From positions 4,262,035 through 4,326,034 of the forward strand of contig OW388298.1 in the NCBI GenBank assembly GCA_936450465.1: a DNA stretch of 64,000 nt, read 5' to 3'. The notes beneath the pieces were generated by a model that was not told the DNA's origin, did no database searches, and worked only from the letters and a program-made list of their open reading frames with translations. Origin of the DNA: Gibbula magus (lineage: Eukaryota; Mollusca; Gastropoda; Trochida; Trochidae). The translations under genes and the position numbers were made by a program. This document shows positions 42,491 to 55,400 of the stretch, in pieces. Position 1 is the stretch's first letter; the number at the start of each line of letters is the position of its first letter.

Positions 42491-42988
42491 TTGAAGAAGA
42501 CTGCATGGAATGTATGGAAAGCTTTTCCTGAAATTACAAGCAATTTCACTGCTCTTGCATGTCCACCGAATGAAATCACGGCTGGCAACATTCAACATCT
42601 GGAAAGATTTGTTGTGCTTTTGTATGACAGAACAAGCAACCTAATGAAAGTGAATGAAGCAAGAAAACAACTATTTGCTACAAAGGGAAGAACACTGGAT
42701 AATATACCCCCAACAGAATCAGCTTTGATCCAACACATCAAAAGATCTGTATATCAGGGTAGTTATGTTTGGGGACAATCCCTGATTAAATACCAGGAGC
42801 TACCAAACCCTCTAAATTGGGGCTGGGTACAGCTTTCGGATGGAAAGCTTGGACCTCTGTGGACAACTCTCCCGGAGGCATCAAAGAGTTGCCAGGAGTT
42901 GCTGAAATGCACATGTGCAAATGTGGAGGAGACTGTAATATGTGATTGTCTTGTTCAGTCTCGAGACAAAAGGACATTCAAGAGATGA
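42428..42988 (+). pseudogene. HEEADTRM-family gene, C-terminal part
   Basis: After a frameshift at about 42485-42500 the frame reads KKTAWNVWKAFPEITSNFTA, RFVVLLYDRTSNLMKVNEAR, KQLFATKGRTLDNIPPTESA and GWVQLSDGKLGPLWTTLPEA, ending in a cysteine-rich tail (CQELLKCTCANVEETVICDC). The KKTAW right after GCDSVSSFGG is where FEN/XPG nucleases have a helix-hairpin-helix-like G-x-G-x-K-T-A. The cysteine tail may have been a third zinc site; another frame there reads CGGDC, so a further indel is likely. The stop at 42986-42988 is near the normal end of the family. Confidence 0.75.
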
Positions 42989-43162
42989 TAGAGAAGCCTG
43001 TCACAGATGGATTGACTTTGATGTGTTTATTAACCAAAAGTCAACCAAACTCAAACAGTATATACAAGTAAGTAAATGTAATAATATATAATACTTAAAT
43101 AAACTTGCAAAGATATTATTATATGTGTTAGATCAAAATCAATATTCAATATCAATATTGAA

Positions 43163-43408
43163 AAATGTTCAGCTTTGAATTTCCAACAAGTTGATATATG
43201 ATTTGTAAGAATCAGAGAATTTAAAAAAAAGTTATGATTAGGGGGGAAAATTCATTTTTTTCACTTTTTCCTCCAAAAAATAAGAACATATAAAAAATTT
43301 GCGAGGCCTCTCGATCTGTATATGATTATATGGGTATCAGCTACAATCGTGCCAAATTTAATGCTTGCATCACGATGTGCACAATTATATCACATACCCG
43401 CTGTACTA
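43163..43408 (-). repeat. Right terminal inverted repeat of the giant element
   Basis: Inverted copy of 30141-30402. It starts just 175 bp after the family gene's end and terminates TACCCGCTGTACTA. The next base is the first of the restored satellite monomer (TTAGCAGC). Differences from the left arm include a shortened T-run and several substitutions. Confidence 0.9.
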
Positions 43409-46400
43409 TTAGCAGCGATGAGAGACCAGTAGCCTTGTTATTATTCACGACTAGCAGGAATGAGACACAGTTAGTCTAGTTATTATTCACCATTAGCAGG
43501 GATGAGACACAAGTAGTCTAGTTATTATTCTCAAATAGCAGGGATGAGACCCAAGTTGTCTAGTTATTATTCACCATCAGCAGGGATTTGACACAAGCAG
43601 TCTAGTTATTATTCACCACTAGCAGGGATGAGACACAATTAGTCTAGTTATTATTCACCATTAGCAGGGATGAGACACCCCTAGTCTTGTTGTTATTCAC
43701 CATCAGCAGGGATGAGACACAAGTAGTCTAGGTATTATTCACCATCAGCAGGGATGAGACACAAGCAGTCTAGTTATTGTTCACCATCAGCAGGGATGAG
43801 GCATAAGTAGCCTTGTTATTATTCACGACTAGCAGGAATGAGACACAGTTAGTCTAGTTATTATTCACCATTAGCAGGGATGAGACACAAGTTGTCTAGT
43901 TATTATTCTCCACTAGCAGGGATGAGACCCAAGTTGTCTAGGTATTATTCACCATCAGCAGGGATGAGACACAAGCAGTCTAGTTATTGTTCACCATCAG
44001 CAGGAATGAGGCATAAGTTGTCTAGTTATTATTCACCATTAGCAGGGTTGAGACAAAACTAGTCTAGTTATTGTTCACCTTACGTAGGGATGAGACATAA
44101 GTAGGCTAGTTATTATTCACCATCAGCAGGGATGAGACACAACTAGTCTAGTTATTATTCACAATTTGCAGGGATGAGACACAACTAGTCTAGTTATTAT
44201 TCACCATTAGCAGGGATGAGACCCAAGTTGTCAAGTTATTATTCACCATCAGCAGGGATGAGACACAAGCAGTCTAGTTATTGTTCGCCATCAGCAGGAA
44301 TGAGACACAAGTTGTCTAGTTATTATTCACCATTAGCAGGGATGAGACACAAGTAATCTAGTTATTATTCACCATTAGCAGGGGTGATACACAAGTAGTC
44401 TAGTTATTATTCACAACTAGCAGGGATGAGACACAACTAGTCTAGTTATTATTCACCACTAGCAGGGATGAAACACAATTAGTCTAGTTATTATTCACCA
44501 TTAACAGGGATGATACACAAGTTGTCTAGTCATTATTCACCAATGACAGGGATGAGACACAACTAGTCTAGTTATTATTCACCATCAGCACTGATGAGAC
44601 ACAAGTAGTCTAGTTATTATTCACCATTAGCAGGGATGAGACACAAGCAGTCTAGTTATAATTCACCATCAGCAGGGATTAGACACCAGTTGTCTAGTTA
44701 TTATTCACCAATAGCAGGGATGAAACAAACCTAGTCTAGTTAGTATTCACCATCAGCAGGGATGAGACACAAGTAGTCTATATATTATTCACCATCAGCA
44801 TTGATGAGACAAAAGTAGTCTAGTTATTATTCACCAATAGCAGGGATGAAACAAAACTAGTCTAGTTATTGTTCACCATTAGCAGGGATGAGACACAAGT
44901 AGTCTAGTTATTATTCACCATCAGCAGGGATGAGACACAAGCAGTCTAGTTATTGTTCACCATCAGCAGGGATGAGACACAAGTTGTCTAGTTATTATTC
45001 ACCATTAGCAGGGATGAGAAACAAGTAATCTAGTTATTATTCACCATTAGCAGGGATGATACACAAGTAGTCTAGTTATTATTCACCACTAGCAGGGATG
45101 CGACACAGTTATTCTAGTTATTACTCACCATTAGCAGGGATGAGACACAAGTTGTCTAGTTATTATTCACCATTAGCAGGGATGATACACAATTAGTCTA
45201 GTTATTATTCACCATTAGCAGGGATGAGGCACAAGCAGTTTAGTTATTGTTCACCATCAGCAGGGATGAGGCATAAGTTGTCTAGTTATTATTCACCATT
45301 AGCAGGGATGAGACACAAGTAGTCTAGTTATTATTCACCATCAGCAGGGATGAGACACATGTAGTCTAGTTATTATTCAACACTAGCAGGGATGAGACAC
45401 AAGTAGTCTAGTTATTATTCACCATCAGCAGGAATGAGACACAAGTTGTCTAGTTATTATTCACCATTAGCAGGGATGAGACACAAGTAGTCTAGTTATT
45501 GTTCACCATTAGCAGGGGTGATACACAAGTAGTCTAGTTATTATTCACAACTAGCAGGGATGAGACACAACTAGTCTAGTTATTATTCACCACTAGCAGG
45601 GATGAAACACAATTAGTCTAGTTATTATTCACCATTTGCAGGGATGAGACACACGTAGTCTAGTTATTATTCACCATTAGCAGGGATGAGACACAAGCAG
45701 TCTAGTTATTATTCACCATCAGCAGGGATTAGACACCAGTTGTCTAGTTATTATTCACCAATAGCAGGGATGAAACAAACCCAGTCTAGTTTGTATTCAC
45801 CATCAGCAGGGATGAGACACAAGTAGTCTAGTTATTATTCACCTTCAGCATTGATGAGACAAAAGTAGTCTAGTTATTATCCACCAATAGCAGGGATGAA
45901 ACAAAACTAGTCTAGTTATTATTCACCACTAGCAAGGGTGAGACACAACTAGTCTAGTTAGTATTCACCACTAGCAGGGAAGAGACACAACTAATCTAGT
46001 TATTATTCACCTTTAGCAGGGATGAGACACAATTGGTCTAGTTATTACTCACCATTAGCAGGGATGAGACACAAGTTGTCTAGTTATTATTCACCATTAG
46101 CAGGGATGATACACAATTAGTCTAGTTATTGTTCACCATCAGCAGGGATGAGGCACAATTTGTCAAGTTATTATTCACCATTAGCAGGGATGAGACACAA
46201 GTAGTCTAGTTATTATTCACCACTAGCAGGGGATGAGACACAACTAGTCTAGTTATTGTTCACCATTAGTGGGGATGAGACACAACTAGTCTAGTTATTA
46301 TTCACCATTTGCAGGGATGAGACCCAAGTTGTCTAGTTATTATTCACCATCAGCAGGGATGATACACAAGTTGTCTAGTTATTTTTCACCATTAGCAGGG

Positions 46401-49400
46401 ATGAGACACAAGTAATCTAGTTATTATTCACCATTAGCAGGGATGCTACACAAGTAGTCTAGTTATTATTCACCTTCAGCAGGGATGAGACACAAGTTGT
46501 CTAGTTATTATTCACCATTAGCAGGGATGAGACACAAGAAGTCTAGTTATTATTCACCATTAGCAGGGATGATACACAAGTAGTCTAGTTATTATTTACC
46601 TTCAGCAGGGATGAGACACAAGTAGTCTAGTTATTATTCACTATCAGCAGGGATGAGACACAAGCAGTCAAGTTATTGTTCACCATCAGCAGGGATGAGA
46701 CACAAGTTGTTTAGTTATTTTTCACCATTAGCAGGGATGAAACACAAGTAATCTAGTTATTATTCATTATTAGCAGGGATGAGACACAAGTTGTCTAGTT
46801 ATTATTCACCACTAGCAGGGAAGAGACACAATTAGTCTAGTTATTATTCACCATTAGCAGGGATGATACACAACTTGTCTAGTTATTATTCACCATTGAC
46901 AGGGATGAGACACAACTAGTGTAGTTATTATTCACCATTTGCAATGATGAGACATAACTAGTCTAGTTATTATTCGCCATTAGCAAGGATGAGACACAAC
47001 TAGTCTAGTTATTATTCAACACTAACAGGGATGAAACAAAACTAGTCTAGTTATTATTCACCATTAGAAGGGATGAGACAAAACTAGTCTAGTTATTGTT
47101 CACCATCAGCAGGGATGAGACACAAGTAGTCTAGTTATTATTCACCATCAGCAGGGATGAGACACCAGTTCTCTAGTTATTATTCACCATTAGCAGGGAT
47201 GAGACACAAGTAGTCTAGTGATTATTCACCATCAGCAGGGATGAGACACAAGTAGTCTAGTTATTATTCATCACTAGCAGGGATGAAACAAAACTCGTCT
47301 AGTGATTACTCACCATTAGCAGGGATGAGGCACAATCAGTCTAGTTATTGTTCACCATTAGCAGGGATGTGACACAAGTAGTCTAGTTATTATTCACCAT
47401 TAGCAGGGATGAGACACAAGTAGTCTAGTGATTATTCACCATCAGCAGGGATGAGACACAAGTAGTCTAGTTATTATTCATCACTAGCAGGGATGAAACA
47501 AAACTCGTCTAGTGATTACTCACCATTAGCAGGGATGAGGCACAATCAGTCTAGTTATTGTTCACCATTAGCAGGGATGTGACACAAGTAGTCTAGTTAT
47601 TATTCACCAATAGCAGGGATGAAACAAACCTAGTCTAGTTAGTATTCACCATCTGCAGGAATGAGACACAAGTAGTCTATATATTATTCACCATCAGCAT
47701 TGATGAGACAAAAGTAGTCTAGTTATATATTTCACCAATAGCAGGGATGAAACAAAACTAGTCTAGTTATTATTCACCATTAGCAGGGATGAGACACAAT
47801 TAGTCTAGTTATTATTCACCTTCAGCAGGGATGAGACACAAGTTGTCTAGTTATTATTCACCATTAGCAGGGATGAGACACAAGAAGTCTAGTTATTATT
47901 CACCATTAGCAGGGATGATACACAAGTAGTCTAGTTATTATTTACCTTCAGCAGGGATGAGACACAAGTAGTCTAGTTATTATTCACTATCAGCAGGGAT
48001 GAGACACAAGCAGTCTAGTTATTGTTCACCATCAGCAGGGATGAGACACAAGTTGTTTAGTTATTTTTCACCATTAGCAGGGATGAAACACAAGTAATCT
48101 AGTTATTATTCATTATTAGCAGGGATGAGACACAAGTTGTCTAGTTATTATTCACCACTAGCAGGGAAGAGACACAATTAGTCTAGTTATTATTCACCAT
48201 TAGCAGGGATGATACACAACTTGTCTAGTTATTATTCACCATTGACAGGGATGAGACACAACTAGTGTAGTTATTATTCACCATTTGCAATGATGAGACA
48301 TAACTAGTCTAGTTATTATTCGCCATTAGCAAGGATGAGACACAACTAGTCTAGTTATCATTCAACACTAACAGGGATGAAACAAAACTAGTCTAGTTAT
48401 TATTCACCATTAGAAGGGATGAGACAAAACTAGTCTAGTTATTGTTCACCATCAGCAGGGATGAGACACAAGTAGTCTAGTTATTATTCACCATCAGCAG
48501 GGATGAGACACCAGTTCTCTAGTTATTATTCACCATTAGCAGGGATGAGACACAAGTAGTCTAGTGATTATTCACCATCAGCAGGGATGAGACACAAGTA
48601 GTCTAGTTATTATTCATCACTAGCAGGGATGAAACAAAACTCGTCTAATGATTACTCACCATTAGCAGGGATGAGGCACAATCAGTCTAGTTATTGTTCA
48701 CCATTAGCAGGGATGTGACACAAGTAGTCTAGTTATTATTCACCATTAGCAGGGATGAGACACAAGTAGTCTAGTGATTATTCACCATCAGCAGGGATGA
48801 GACACAAGTAGTCTAGTTATTATTCATCACTAGCAGGGATGAAACAAAACTCGTCTAGTGATTACTCACCATTAGCAGGGATGAGGCACAATCAGTCTAG
48901 TTATTGTTCACCATTAGCAGGGATGTGACACAAGTAGTCTAGTTATTATTCACCAATAGCAGGGATGAAACAAACCTAGTCTATTTAGTATTCACCATCT
49001 GCAGGAATGAGACACAAGTAGTCTATATATTATTCACCATCAGCATTGATGAGACAAAAGTAGTCTAGTTATATATTTCACCAATAGCAGGGATGAAACA
49101 AAACTAGTCTAGTTATTATTCACCATTAGCAGGGATGAGACACAATTAGTCTAGTTATTATTCACCTTCAGCAGGGATGAGACACAAGTTGTCTAGTTAT
49201 TATTCACCATTAGCAGGGATGAGACACAAGAAGTCTAGTTATTATTCACCATTAGCAGGGATGATACACAAGTAGTCTAGTTATTATTTACCTTCAGCAG
49301 GGATGAGACACAAGTAGTCTAGTTATTATTCACTATCAGCAGGGATGAGACACAAGCAGTCTAGTTATTGTTCACCATCAGCAGGGATGAGACACAAGTT

Positions 49401-52400
49401 GTTTAGTTATTTTTCACCATTAGCAGGGATGAAACACAAGTAATCTAGTTATTATTCATTATTAGCAGGGATGAGACACAAGTTGTCTAGTTATTATTCA
49501 CCACTAGCAGGGAAGAGACACAATTAGTCTAGTTATTATTCACCATTAGCAGGGATGATACACAACTTGTCTAGTTATTATTCACCATTGACAGGGATGA
49601 GACACAACTAGTGTAGTTATTATTCACCATTTGCAATGATGAGACATAACTAGTCTAGTTATTATTCGCCATTAGCAAGGATGAGACACAACTAGTCTAG
49701 TTATTATTCAACACTAACAGGGATGAAACAAAACTAGTCTAGTTATTATTCACCATTAGAAGGGATGAGACAAAACTAGTCTAGTTATTGTTCACCATCA
49801 GCAGGGATGAGACACAAGTAGTCTAGTTATTATTCACCATCAGCAGGGATGAGACACCAGTTCTCTAGTTATTATTCACCATTAGCAGGGATGAGACACA
49901 AGTAGTCTAGTGATTATTCACCATCAGCAGGGATGAGACACAAGTAGTCTAGTTATTATTCATCACTAGCAGGGATGAAACAAAACTCGTCTAATGATTA
50001 CTCACCATTAGCAGGGATGAGGCACAATCAGTCTAGTTATTGTTCACCATTAGCAGGGATGTGACACAAGTAGTCTAGTTATTATTCACCATTAGCAGGG
50101 ATGAGACACAAGTAGTCTAGTGATTATTCACCATCACCAGGGATGAGACACAAGTAGTCTAGTTATTATTCATCACTAGCAGGGATGAAACAAAACTCGT
50201 CTAGTGATTACTCACCATTAGCAGGGATGAGGCACAATCAGTCTAGTTATTGTTCACCATTAGCAGGGATGTGACACAAGTAGTCTAGTTATTATTCACC
50301 AATAGCAGGGATGAAACAAACCTAGTCTAGTTAGTATTCACCATCAGCAGGAATGAGACACAAGTAGTCTATATATTATTCACCATCAGCATTGATGAGA
50401 CAAAAGTAGTCTAGTTATTATTCACCAATAGCAGGGATGAAACAAAACTAGTCTAGTTATTATTCACCATTAGCAGGGATGAGACACAATTAGTCTAGTT
50501 ATTATTCACCATCAGCAGGGATGAGACACAAGCAGTTTAGTTATTGTTCACCATCAGCAGGGATGAGACACAAGTTGTCTAGTTATTATTCACCATTAGC
50601 AGGGATGAGACACAAGAAGTCTAGTTATTACTCACCATTAGCAGGGATGAGACACAATCAGTCTAGTTATTGTTCACCATTAGCAGGGATGTGACACAAG
50701 TAGTCTAGTTATTATTCACCAATAGCAGGGATGACACAAACCTAGTCTAGTTAGTATTCACCATCAGCAGGGATGAGACACAAGTAGTCTATATATTATT
50801 CACCATCAGCATTGATGAGACAAAAGTAGTCTAGTTATTATTCACCAATAGCAGGGATGAAACAAAACTAGTATAGTTAATATTCACCATTAGCAGGGAT
50901 GAGACACAATTAGTCTAGTTATTATTCACCATCAGCAGGGATGAGACACAAGCAGTCTAGTTATTGTTCACCATTAGCAGGGATGCGACACAAGTTGTCT
51001 AGTTATTATTCACCATTAGCAGGGATGAGACACAAGAAGTCTAGTTATTATTCACCATTAGCAGGGATGATACACAAGTAGTCTAGTTATTATTCACCTT
51101 CAGCAGGGATGAGACACAAGTAGTCTAGTTATTATTCACCATCAGCAGGGATGAGACACAAGCAGTCTAGTTATTGTTCACCATCAGCAGGGATGAGACA
51201 CAAGTTGTTTAGTTATTTTTCACCATTAGCAGGGATGAAACAAAAGTAATCTAGTTATTATTCACCATTGGCAGGGATGAGACACAACTAGTGTAGTTAT
51301 TATTCACCATTTGCAATGATGAGACATAACTAGTCTAGTTATTATTCGCCATTAGCGGGGATGAGACACAAGTAGTCGAGTTATTATTCACCATCAGCAG
51401 GGATGAGACACAACTAGTCTAGTTATTATTCACCATTTGCAGGGATGAGACACAACTAGTCTAGTTATTATTCACCATCAGCAGGGATGAGACACCAGTT
51501 CTCTAGTTATTATTCACCATTAGCAGGGATGAGACACAAGTAGTCTAGTTATTATTCAACACTAGCAGGGATGAAACAAAACTCGTCTAGTGATTACTCA
51601 CCATTAGCAGGGATGAGACACAATCAGTCTAGTTATTGTTCACCATTAGCAGGGATGTGACACAAGTAGTAGAGTTATTATTCACCATCAGCAGGGATGA
51701 GACACAAGTTTTCTAGTTATTATTCACCATTAGCAGGGATGAGACACAAGTAGTCTACTTATTATTCACCATCAGCAGGGATGAGACACAAGTTGTCTAG
51801 TTATTATTCAACACTAGCAGGGATGAAACAAAACTAGTCTAGTTATTACTCACCATTAGCAGGGATGAGACACAACTAGTCTAGTTATTATTCAACACTA
51901 GCAGGGATGAAACAAAACTAGTCTAGTTATTACTCACCATTAGCAGGAATGAGACACAAGCAGTCTAGTTATGATTCACCATTAGCAGTGATGAGACACA
52001 ATCAGTCTAGTTATTATTCACCATCAGCAGGGATGAGACACCAGTTCTCTAGTTATTATTCACCATTAGCAGGGATGAGACACAAGTAGTCTAGTTATTA
52101 TTCAACACTAGCAGGGATGAAACAAAACTCGTCTAGTGATTACTCACCATTAGCAGGGATGAGACACAATCAGTCTAGTTATTGTTCACCATTAGCAGGG
52201 ATGTGACACAAGTAGTAGAGTTATTATTCACCATCAGCAGGGATGAGACACAAGTTTTCTAGTTATTATTCACCATTAGCAGGGATGAGACACAAGTAGT
52301 CTACTTATTATTCACCATCAGCAGGGATGAGACACAAGTTGTCTAGTTATTATTCAACACTAGCAGGGATGAAACAAAACTAGTCTAGTTATTACTCACC

Positions 52401-55400
52401 ATTAGCAGGGATGAGACACAACTAGTCTAGTTATTATTCAACACTAGCAGGGATGAAACAAAACTAGTCTAGTTATTACTCACCATTAGTAGGGTTGAGA
52501 CACCCCTAGTCTTGTTGTTATTCACCATCAGCAGGGATGAGACACAAGTTGTCTAGTTATTATTCACCATTAGCAGGGATGAGACACAACTAGTCTAGTT
52601 ATTATTCACCATTAGCAATGGTGAGACACAAGTTGTCTAGTTATTATTCAACACTAGCAGGGATGAAACAAAACTAGTCTAGTTATTACTCACCATTAGC
52701 AGGGATGGGACACAACTAGTCCAGTTATTATTCAACACTAGCAGGGATGAAACAAAACTAGTCTAGTTATTATTCACCATTTGCAGGGATGAGACACAAG
52801 TTGTCAAGTTATTATTCACCATTAGCAGGGATCAGACACAACTAGTCTAGTTATTGTTCACCTTAAGTAGGGATGAGACACAAGTAGGCTAGTTATTATT
52901 CACCATCAGCAGGGATGAGACACAACTAGTCTAGTTATTATTCACCATCAGCAGGGATGAGACACAAGTTATCTAGTTATTATTCACCATAAGCAGGGAT
53001 GAGACACAAGTAGTCTAGTTATTATTCGTCATTAGCAGGGATGAGACACAAGTAGTCTAGTTAGTATTCACCACTAGCAGGGATGAGACACAAGTAGTCT
53101 AGTTATTATTCACCATCAGCAGGGATGAGACACATGTAGTCTAGTTATTATTAACCATTAGCAGGGATGAGATATAAGTAGTCTAGTTATTATTCAACAC
53201 TAGCAGGGATGAAACAAAACTAGTCTAGTTATTATTCACCATTAGCAGGGATGAGACACAACTAGTCTAGTTAGTATTCACCATTAGCAGTTATGAGACA
53301 CAAGCAGTCTAGTTATTATTCACCATCAGAAGGGTTGATACACGAGTAGTCTAGTTATTATTCACCATTAGCAGGGATGAGACACAACTAGTCTAGTTAC
53401 TATTAGCCATCATCAGGGATGAGACACAACTAGTCTTGTTATTATTCACCATCAGCAGGGATGAGACACAGTCAGTCTAGTTATTGTTCACCATCAGCAG
53501 GGATGAGACACAACTAGTCTAGTTATTATTCACCATTAGCAGGGATGAGACACAAGTAGTCTAGTTATCATTCACCATTTGAAGGGATGAGACACAACTA
53601 GTCTAGTTACTATTAGCCATCAGCAGGGATGAGACACAACTAGTCTAGTTATTATTCACCTTTTGCAGGGATGAGACACAACTAGTCTAGTTATTGTTCA
53701 CCATTAGTAGGGATGAGACACAAGTAGGCTAGTTATTATTCACCATTAGCAGGTATTAGGCACAACTAGTCCAGTTATTATTCACCATCAGCAGGGATGA
53801 GACACAACTAGTCTAGTTATTATTCACCATTTGCAGTAATGATACACATTTAGTCTAGTTATTATTCACCATCAGCAGGGCTGAGACACAACTAGTCTAG
53901 TTATTATTCACCAGTAGAAGGGATGAGACACAAGTAGTCTAGTTATTATTCACAATTAGCAAGGATGAGACACAACTAGTCTAGTTATTATTCACCATTA
54001 GCAAAGATGAGACACATGTAGTCTAGTTATTATTCAACACTAGCAGGGATGAAACAAAACTAGTCTAGTTATTATTCACCATTTGCAGGGATGAGACAGA
54101 ACTAGTCTAGTTATTGTTCACCATTAGTAGGGATGAGACACAAGTAGGCTAGTTATTATTCACCATTAGCAGGTATTAGGCACAACTAGTCCAGTTATTA
54201 TTCACCATCAGCAGGGATGAGACACAACTAGTCTAGTTATTATTCACCATTTGCAGTAATGATACACATTTAGTCTAGTTATTATTCACCATCAGCAGGG
54301 CTGAGACACAACTAGTCTAGTTATTATTCACCAGTAGAAGGGATGAGACACAAGTAGTCTAGTTATTATTCACAATTAGCAAGGATGAGACACAACTAGT
54401 CTAGTTATTATTCACCATCAGCAGGACTGAGACACAACTATTCTAGTTATTGTTCACCATTAGTAGTGTTGAGACACCCCTAGTCTTGTTGTTATTCACC
54501 ATCAGCAGGGATGAGACACAAGTTGTCTAGTTATTATTCACCATTAGCAGGGATGAGACACAACTAGTCTAGTTATTATTCACCATTAGCAATGGTGAGA
54601 CACAAGTTGTCTAGTTATTATTCAACACTAGCAGGGATGAAACAAAACTAGTCTAGTTATTACTCACCATTAGCAGGGATGAGACACAACTAGTCTAGTT
54701 ATTATTCAACACTAGCAGGGATGAAACAAAACTAGTCTAGTTATTATTCACCATTTGCAGGGATGAGACACAAGTTGTCAAGTTATTATTCACCATTAGC
54801 AGGGATCAGACACAACTAGTCTAGTTATTGTTCACCTTAAGTAGGGATGAGACACAAGTAGGCTAGTTATTATTCACCATCAGCAGGGATGAGACACAAC
54901 TAGTCTAGTTATTATTCACCATCAGCAGGGATGAGACACAAGTTATCTAGTTATTATTCACCATAAGCAGGGATGAGACACAAGTAGTCTAGTTATTATT
55001 CACCATTAGCAGGGATGAGACACAAGTAGTCTAGTTAGTATTCACCATCAGCAGGGATGAGACACAAGTAGTCTAGTTATTATTCGTCATTAGCAGGGAT
55101 GAGACACAAGTAATCTAGTTAGTATTCACCACTAGCAGGGATGAGACACAAGTAGTCTAGTTATTATTCACCATCAGCAGGGATGAGACACATGTAGTCT
55201 AGTTATTATTAACCATTAGCAGGGATGAGATATAAGTAGTCTAGTTATTATTCAACACTAGCAGGGATGAAACAAAACTAGTCTAGTTATTATTCACCAT
55301 TAGCAGTTATGAGACACAAGCAGTCTAGTTATTACTCACCATCAGAAGGGTTGATACACGAGTAGTCTAGTTATTATTCACCATTAGCAGGGATGAGACA

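Larger units (their letters stand above)
30141..43408 (+). mobile_element. 13.27-kb TIR element inserted in the 42-bp satellite
   Basis: Long inverted repeats of about 250 bp bound this region (30141-30402 and 43163-43408). The left end is TAGCCCAGCGGGTA and the right end TACCCGCTGTACTA. The flanks CACCA-TTA and TTA-GCAGC together form one normal satellite monomer, so a 3-bp TTA duplication is the simplest reading. The interior carries one multi-exon gene on the plus strand (35031-42988, broken), a nested mariner (33343-34633) and a nested 3.35-kb element (37218-40567). Without these two it would be about 8.6 kb. A TTA target is reminiscent of PIF/Harbinger, but the gene does not look like a Harbinger transposase. 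Superfamily unresolved. Confidence 0.85.

Noticed and set aside
30141..43408. Reading the giant element as a PIF/Harbinger transposon because of the TTA flank
   Set aside because: A 3-bp TTA fits, but no Harbinger DDE transposase is present, the inverted repeats are far longer than usual, and the Myb/SANT-like exon at 16.3 kb lies outside the element.
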